Assembly (NCBI GenBank): GCA_036490715.1
Contig: DASXDL010000008.1
Location: forward strand, 1-32,668
Origin: FEN-1191 sp036490715
GTDB lineage: Bacteria; Pseudomonadota; Gammaproteobacteria; Steroidobacterales; Steroidobacteraceae
DNA: 32,668 bases
Direction: 5' to 3'
Shown: one piece after another, positions 28,933 to 32,668 of the stretch
How positions within the stretch are numbered: the first letter of the stretch is position 1
Layout of the letters: every line of letters begins with the position of its first letter
The notes under the pieces: model-generated
Told to the model about the DNA's origin: nothing
The model's input: the letters and a program-made list of their open reading frames with translations, nothing else
Databases searched by the model: none
Position numbers and translations under genes: made by a program

Positions 28933-29646
28933 ATGCAGCGTGTGGTCGTAATAAACCCAAAAGGCGGGTCTGGGAAGACAACGGTCTGCATAAACCTTGC
29001 GAGTCACTTCGCCCTGACCGGGGAGTGCCCGCTGATCATGGACTACGATGTGCAGGGTTCATCCGCGCATTGGGTACGAAAGCGCAGTCCAACCCAGGCG
29101 CCCATCGATCTGGTTTCGGTGTTCGAGCGCGATGCGATGGTCAGCCGGACGTTTGAGCTCGAACCGCCGGAGCGGAGCCGACGCATCATCATCGATACGC
29201 CGGCTGCCATCGAGGCACAGAACATGCCGGAACTCACGCGCATTGCGGACAAAGTTCTGGTGCCGGTACTGCCATCCGACATCGATATCCACGCCTGTAC
29301 GCGTTGCGTTCAGAACTTGCTGTTGGTCGCCAAGCTGCGGCGCAATGAAAACCAGCTCGGCATCATCGCCAATCGAGTGCGCAAGAATACTCTGAGCTCG
29401 CAATCGCTGATGCGATTTCTCGACACCCTGGGGATTCCGATTGTGGCCACGCTGCGCGATTCTCAGAATTACGTGCGCGCCGCGGCAATGGGGTTGGGAC
29501 TGGAAGAGATGACTCCTTCGCACGTCGCCGACGATCTCGAGGATTGGAAATCGCTGTACGAGTGGCTGGAGCTGCCTAGTTACCGCAAGCGCGCCAACGT
29601 ACGCAGGGGCTCGTGGGTACAGCCATCGGTGTCAATGGGGCTTTAG
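28933..29646 (+). CDS. ParA/MinD-family P-loop ATPase, orphan
   Basis: This is a 237-residue protein with the deviant Walker A of ParA/MinD ATPases, KGGSGKTT at 10-17 (signature Lys10). The Walker A' region is IMDYDVQGSS (the common DxDPQGS is here DYDVQGS) and Walker B is RRIIIDTPA. IIANRVRKNTLSSQSLMRFL and IVATLRDSQNYVRAAAMGLG are typical of the later part. Such ATPases position plasmids, chromosomes, chemoreceptors or other cargo by cycling on DNA or membrane. No parB or cargo gene lies next to it; the ParB-like gene is 11 kb away. It resembles the stand-alone short ParA group. The start at 28933 sits directly before the conserved RVVVINPKGG, with weak GGAT upstream. Confidence 0.88.
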   Translation: MQRVVVINPKGGSGKTTVCINLASHFALTGECPLIMDYDVQGSSAHWVRKRSPTQAPIDLVSVFERDAMVSRTFELEPPERSRRIIIDTPAAIEAQNMPELTRIADKVLVPVLPSDIDIHACTRCVQNLLLVAKLRRNENQLGIIANRVRKNTLSSQSLMRFLDTLGIPIVATLRDSQNYVRAAAMGLGLEEMTPSHVADDLEDWKSLYEWLELPSYRKRANVRRGSWVQPSVSMGL

Positions 29647-29684
29647 CCAAAACATCGTCGAGGGGCACCGTAGCCTCGTCGCGC

Positions 29685-30758
29685 TCAGGCCAGGGTCCGC
29701 TGCCAGCCCGATCGCAGCGTGTCAGCCCGATCCAGGTACCAGGCCACCGTGCGACGCAGACCGTCCTCGAGCGAGATCCGCGGCTTGAATGCACACTCAC
29801 GTTCAATCTTTGAGTAGTCAATCGCGTAGCGCCGGTCATGCCCGGGCCGATCCTTGACGTAGCGCACCAGCCTCTCGCTGACCTCGCCCTGCGCTACCGC
29901 GCACTCGGGGAAGCACGCTCGCAGCGTATCGCTTGCGCCAAGATACTCATCAACGATGGCGCACAGCTGATGCACCAGCCGGATGTTCTCGCATTCGGAA
30001 CGGCCGCCGATGTTATAGACCTCGCCCGGGCGGCCGCGCGCGATGACCGCGTCGATGCCTCGGCAGTGATCCTCAGCGTGCAGCCAGTCGCGGATGTTGC
30101 GTCCGTCGCCGTAGACCGGCAGCGATTTGCCGGCGATCAGCTGCGAGATCATCAGCGGAATCAACTTCTCGGCGTACTGGTATGGGCCGTAGTTATTCGA
30201 GCAGTTGCTGATCGAGGTCTGAAGCCCGTAGGTACAGTGGTAGGCGCGCACCAGGTGGTCCGACGCCGCCTTGCTGGCCGAATAGGGGGAGTTGGGTGCG
30301 TACGGGGTCGATTCGCTGGCCGGCGGATCATCCGGTCCGAGCGACCCGTACACCTCATCGGTCGACACATGATGAAACCGGTGCAGCGCAACGGCTTTCT
30401 CCTCCAGCCACACGCGCCGCGCAGCCTTGAGCATTGAATGGGTGCCGATGACGTTGGTCTGCACAAACGCGTCCGGGCCCTCGATCGAGCGGTCCACGTG
30501 CGATTCGGCGGCGAAATGAACGATGGTATCGAGCTGCTCCTCGCGCAGCAGCTGCTCAACCAGCGGCGTGTCGCAGATGTCGCCGTGCACAAAGCGGTAT
30601 TCTGCGCGGCCCTCGGCCGGCGTCAGATTCGCGCGCTTACCGGCATACGTCAGCGCATCGAGCACCACCAGGCGATCGCCAGGATGCTCAGTGAGCCAGA
30701 AGTGGACAAAATTGGCGCCGATGAAACCGGCACCACCGGTTACCAGTAATCGCGACAT
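29685..30758 (-). CDS. rfbB: dTDP-glucose 4,6-dehydratase
   Basis: This 357-residue short-chain dehydrogenase-type enzyme makes dTDP-4-dehydro-6-deoxyglucose, the second step to dTDP-L-rhamnose. The NAD-binding TGGAGFIG is at 7-14, HFAAESHVDRSI at 81-92 and the catalytic triplet T133-D134-E135 in STDEVYG. Y159/K163 lie in YSASKAASD, with NCSNNYGPYQYAEKLIP after them. All active-site residues are present and the length is typical. It is the last gene of the minus-strand rhamnose operon, 50 bases after rfbD. Thirty-eight bases separate its 3' end from the convergent parA. Confidence 0.95.
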   Translation of the reverse strand: MSRLLVTGGAGFIGANFVHFWLTEHPGDRLVVLDALTYAGKRANLTPAEGRAEYRFVHGDICDTPLVEQLLREEQLDTIVHFAAESHVDRSIEGPDAFVQTNVIGTHSMLKAARRVWLEEKAVALHRFHHVSTDEVYGSLGPDDPPASESTPYAPNSPYSASKAASDHLVRAYHCTYGLQTSISNCSNNYGPYQYAEKLIPLMISQLIAGKSLPVYGDGRNIRDWLHAEDHCRGIDAVIARGRPGEVYNIGGRSECENIRLVHQLCAIVDEYLGASDTLRACFPECAVAQGEVSERLVRYVKDRPGHDRRYAIDYSKIERECAFKPRISLEDGLRRTVAWYLDRADTLRSGWQRTLA

Positions 30759-30808
30759 GCCTGTTCGCCGGTCATGTGGTCCGTGAGTATGAATGTCCTC
30801 AGTATAAG

Positions 30809-31681
30809 TCAGCCCCGCGCGAGCTCGCCCATCACGCTGCGCAGGCTCTCACGCCAAGGGGTGGGTGCGAGTTTCAACTGCGCCGCCGATGCGGTCATGT
30901 CGAGCACGCTATTCGCCGGCCGATGCGCCGGCGTCGGGTAGTCGGCCGTGCTGATCGGGATGACCTGCGCCGGCTTCGTCAGCAATCCCGCGGCTAGGCC
31001 ATCCTCTGCGATCGCACAGGCAAAGTCGTACCAGCTCGCCACTCCCGCATCGGTCCAATGCAAGATGCCCGAGACATCCGGTCGTTGGCCCAGAGCCCAC
31101 AGCGCACGGGCCACGGAACTCGCGGCCGTGGGTGCACCGCGCTGGTCGGCCACCACGTGGACGCTGCCGCGCTCGCGCATCAGACGCAGCATGGTCAGAA
31201 GGAAATTGCGGCCCCGGGCGGCGTATAGCCACGCCGTGCGCAGGACCACGGCGCGGTCGGCCAGAATCTCGATCACCGCGCGCTCGCCGGCGAGCTTGCT
31301 TCGCCCATAGACGCTCAGCGGGTTGGGGCGGTCATCCGGCCGGTATGCCGCCGTCGAGGATCCGTCAAACACGTAGTCGGTGGAGAGCTGGATCATCCGG
31401 CAGCACCCGAGTGCTCGGGCGGCTTGCGCCAGATGGCGTGGGCCGAGCGCATTGACGGCCTCAGCGCGGTCCGCTTCCCCCTCGGCCTGGTCGACCGCAG
31501 TGTAGGCCGCCGCATTGATGATGAGTTCGGGCTGATGGGTACCGACTGCCAGGCGGACGGCGCCGGCGTCCCGGATATCGAGTTGCTGCTGCGTGAGAGG
31601 TTGCAGCTCGATGACGGGCGGGATCCGGGCCAGCAGCGCGCGGCCCACCTGGCCCGTGGCGCCGGTCAGCAGCACTCTCAC
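30809..31681 (-). CDS. rfbD: dTDP-4-dehydrorhamnose reductase
   Basis: This 290-residue enzyme reduces dTDP-4-keto-L-rhamnose to dTDP-L-rhamnose with NAD(P)H. The N-terminal nucleotide-binding TGATGQVG is at 6-13, LSTDYVFDG has T101/D102, and catalytic Y125/K129 lie in SVYGRSKLAGE. The RTAWLYAARGRNFLLTMLRL and QRGAPT blocks are family-typical. GTG at 31681 begins the conserved VRVLLTGATG and overlaps the rfbC stop by 4 bases. The frame stays open upstream, but only through rfbC antisense-like sequence. It is the third gene in the operon and probably translationally coupled to rfbC. Confidence 0.93.
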   Translation of the reverse strand: MRVLLTGATGQVGRALLARIPPVIELQPLTQQQLDIRDAGAVRLAVGTHQPELIINAAAYTAVDQAEGEADRAEAVNALGPRHLAQAARALGCCRMIQLSTDYVFDGSSTAAYRPDDRPNPLSVYGRSKLAGERAVIEILADRAVVLRTAWLYAARGRNFLLTMLRLMRERGSVHVVADQRGAPTAASSVARALWALGQRPDVSGILHWTDAGVASWYDFACAIAEDGLAAGLLTKPAQVIPISTADYPTPAHRPANSVLDMTASAAQLKLAPTPWRESLRSVMGELARG

Positions 31682-32226
31682 GAAAAACTCTCGGCGTCCC
31701 CGAGCAGCGGCGCCGCGGCATCCTTGTCCGACAAGGTCGGCAGTCGTTCCGCAGGCAGCGGCCACTGCACGCCGATCCGGGGGTCATCCCATCGGATCGC
31801 GCGCTCGTACTGCGGTGCGTAGAAGTCGGTGCACTTGTACAGCAGGTCGACCGGATCGCTCAAAGCCAGGTAGCCATGCGCAAATCCCGGCGGCACCCAC
31901 AACATCCGGTGATCGGCGTCGCTGAGTATCGCACCGGTCCATTGGCCGAAGCGCGGCGAGCTGCGTCGCAGATCCACGGCGACATCGAATACCACGCCGC
32001 GCACGACGCGGATCAGCTTTCCTTGCGGCTGGTGGACCTGGTAGTGCAGTCCGCGCAGTGCGTAGCGAGACGAATGACTGTGATTGTCCTGCACGAAGTC
32101 GGCCTTGATCCCGGCGGCGACGAACTTGTCGCGATGCCAGCTCTCGAAGAAGAAGCCGCGCGGATCGCCAAAAACCCTGGGTTTGATCAGGACGACTTCG
32201 GGCAGTCGGCTCGGCTCGAACTGCAC
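31678..32226 (-). CDS. rfbC: dTDP-4-dehydrorhamnose 3,5-epimerase
   Basis: This 182-residue cupin-type epimerase is of normal length. Typical blocks: VFGDPRGFFFESWHRDKF, QDNHSHSSRYALRGLHYQ with catalytic His61, QGKLIRVVRGVVFDVAVDLR, and LWVPPGFAHGYLALSD. It isomerises dTDP-4-keto-6-deoxyglucose at C3 and C5. The start is GTG at 32226, sharing one base with the TAG stop of rfbA. The frame continues upstream inside rfbA without similarity. The stop overlaps the rfbD start, so rfbA, rfbC and rfbD are tightly nested. Confidence 0.93.
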   Translation of the reverse strand: MQFEPSRLPEVVLIKPRVFGDPRGFFFESWHRDKFVAAGIKADFVQDNHSHSSRYALRGLHYQVHQPQGKLIRVVRGVVFDVAVDLRRSSPRFGQWTGAILSDADHRMLWVPPGFAHGYLALSDPVDLLYKCTDFYAPQYERAIRWDDPRIGVQWPLPAERLPTLSDKDAAAPLLGDAESFS

Positions 32227-32668
32227 TAGCGGCGCTCCGACAGTAGTCCAAGCAGGTACTGGCCGTACTCGGTCTTCGCCAGCGGTGCGGCCAGCTTCTC
32301 CAGTTTTGCAGCGTCGATGAAGCCGGAGCGAAAGGCGATCTCCTCGGGGCAGCACACCTTCAGACCCTGGCGATTCTGGATGGCTTCGATGAAATTGGAC
32401 GCCTGCAGCAGCGACTCATGCGTGCCGGTATCGAGCCAGGCGACGCCGCGGCCAAAGAGTTCGACTTGGAGCCGGCCGCGCTGCAGATACGCCCGGTTCA
32501 CGTCGGTAATCTCCAGCTCGCCGCGCGCCGACGGCTTCAGCGAGGCGGCGATGTCGAGCACGTCGTTATCGTAAAAGTAGAGACCGGTCACGGCGTAGTT
32601 GGATTTGGGCTGCTGCGGTTTCTCCTCGATGTCGAGCGCCCGGCATTCCGCATCAAATTGCACCACGC
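32226..32668 (-). CDS. rfbA: Glucose-1-phosphate thymidylyltransferase, C-terminal half (5' end outside window)
   Basis: Only the last 147 or so residues are inside the window; the frame is open to the right edge. EEKPQQPKSNYAVTGLYFYD, ARGELEITDVNRAYLQRG and the VAWLDTGTHESLLQASNFIE block are diagnostic of RmlA/RfbA, which makes dTDP-glucose from dTTP and glucose-1-phosphate, the first step of the pathway. The EIAFRSGFI segment belongs to the C-terminal helical part. It appears to be the first of the four rhamnose genes, although further genes may lie upstream outside the window. Confidence 0.95.
   Translation of the reverse strand, partial: VVQFDAECRALDIEEKPQQPKSNYAVTGLYFYDNDVLDIAASLKPSARGELEITDVNRAYLQRGRLQVELFGRGVAWLDTGTHESLLQASNFIEAIQNRQGLKVCCPEEIAFRSGFIDAAKLEKLAAPLAKTEYGQYLLGLLSERR

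Overview
The window is about 65% G+C and densely coded on both strands. Gene content (slyX, SulP permease, fosmidomycin-resistance-type MFS, gltBD, rmlACDB set, MoxR/DUF58 locus) points to a gammaproteobacterium, perhaps near the Xanthomonadales, Nevskiales or Steroidobacteraceae. That placement is inferred from the families; no rRNA or marker tree could be used.

Layout, left to right. (1) The 3' end of a glutaryl-CoA dehydrogenase gene. (2) About 490 bases without a credible gene, holding a chain of strong hairpins that ends in a textbook intrinsic terminator: a candidate structured ncRNA. (3) A membrane/envelope locus: RDD and SpoIIM-like membrane proteins on the plus strand meet, tail to tail, a five-gene minus-strand operon (multi-pass membrane protein, DUF4129, DUF4350, MoxR ATPase, DUF58/vWA). 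Most of its genes overlap by 4 bases. (4) A cyclase/kynurenine-formamidase-like hydrolase with a SulP transporter 6 bases behind it, convergent with an Fsr-type MFS exporter whose start lies inside a phosphopantetheinyl transferase gene. (5) A 1274-residue sensor kinase with two complete kinase cores and two receiver domains. (6) Single genes: GNAT acetyltransferase, orphan ParB-like protein, exported DUF1223 protein, exported NTF2-like protein, AmpG-like MFS permease. (7) Minus-strand gltB-gltD followed by a quinone-oxidoreductase-like gene: ammonia assimilation by glutamate synthase.

(8) A 704-base gap between gltB and slyX carries two diverged tandem copies of a roughly 200-base element. 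Each copy folds into two hairpins whose stems differ in sequence but keep pairing, which suggests selection on structure. Next come slyX, a small cysteine/histidine-rich protein gene with a very strong ribosome binding site, a 420-base non-coding stretch and an orphan ParA ATPase. (9) The window ends in a minus-strand dTDP-L-rhamnose operon in the order rfbA-rfbC-rfbD-rfbB, with rfbA cut by the window edge.

The items most likely to be undescribed are the ncRNA candidate at 441-734, the paired hairpin elements at 27606-28056 and the 60-residue protein at 28329-28511. The MoxR/DUF58/RDD/SpoIIM locus is a recurrent but poorly understood system.
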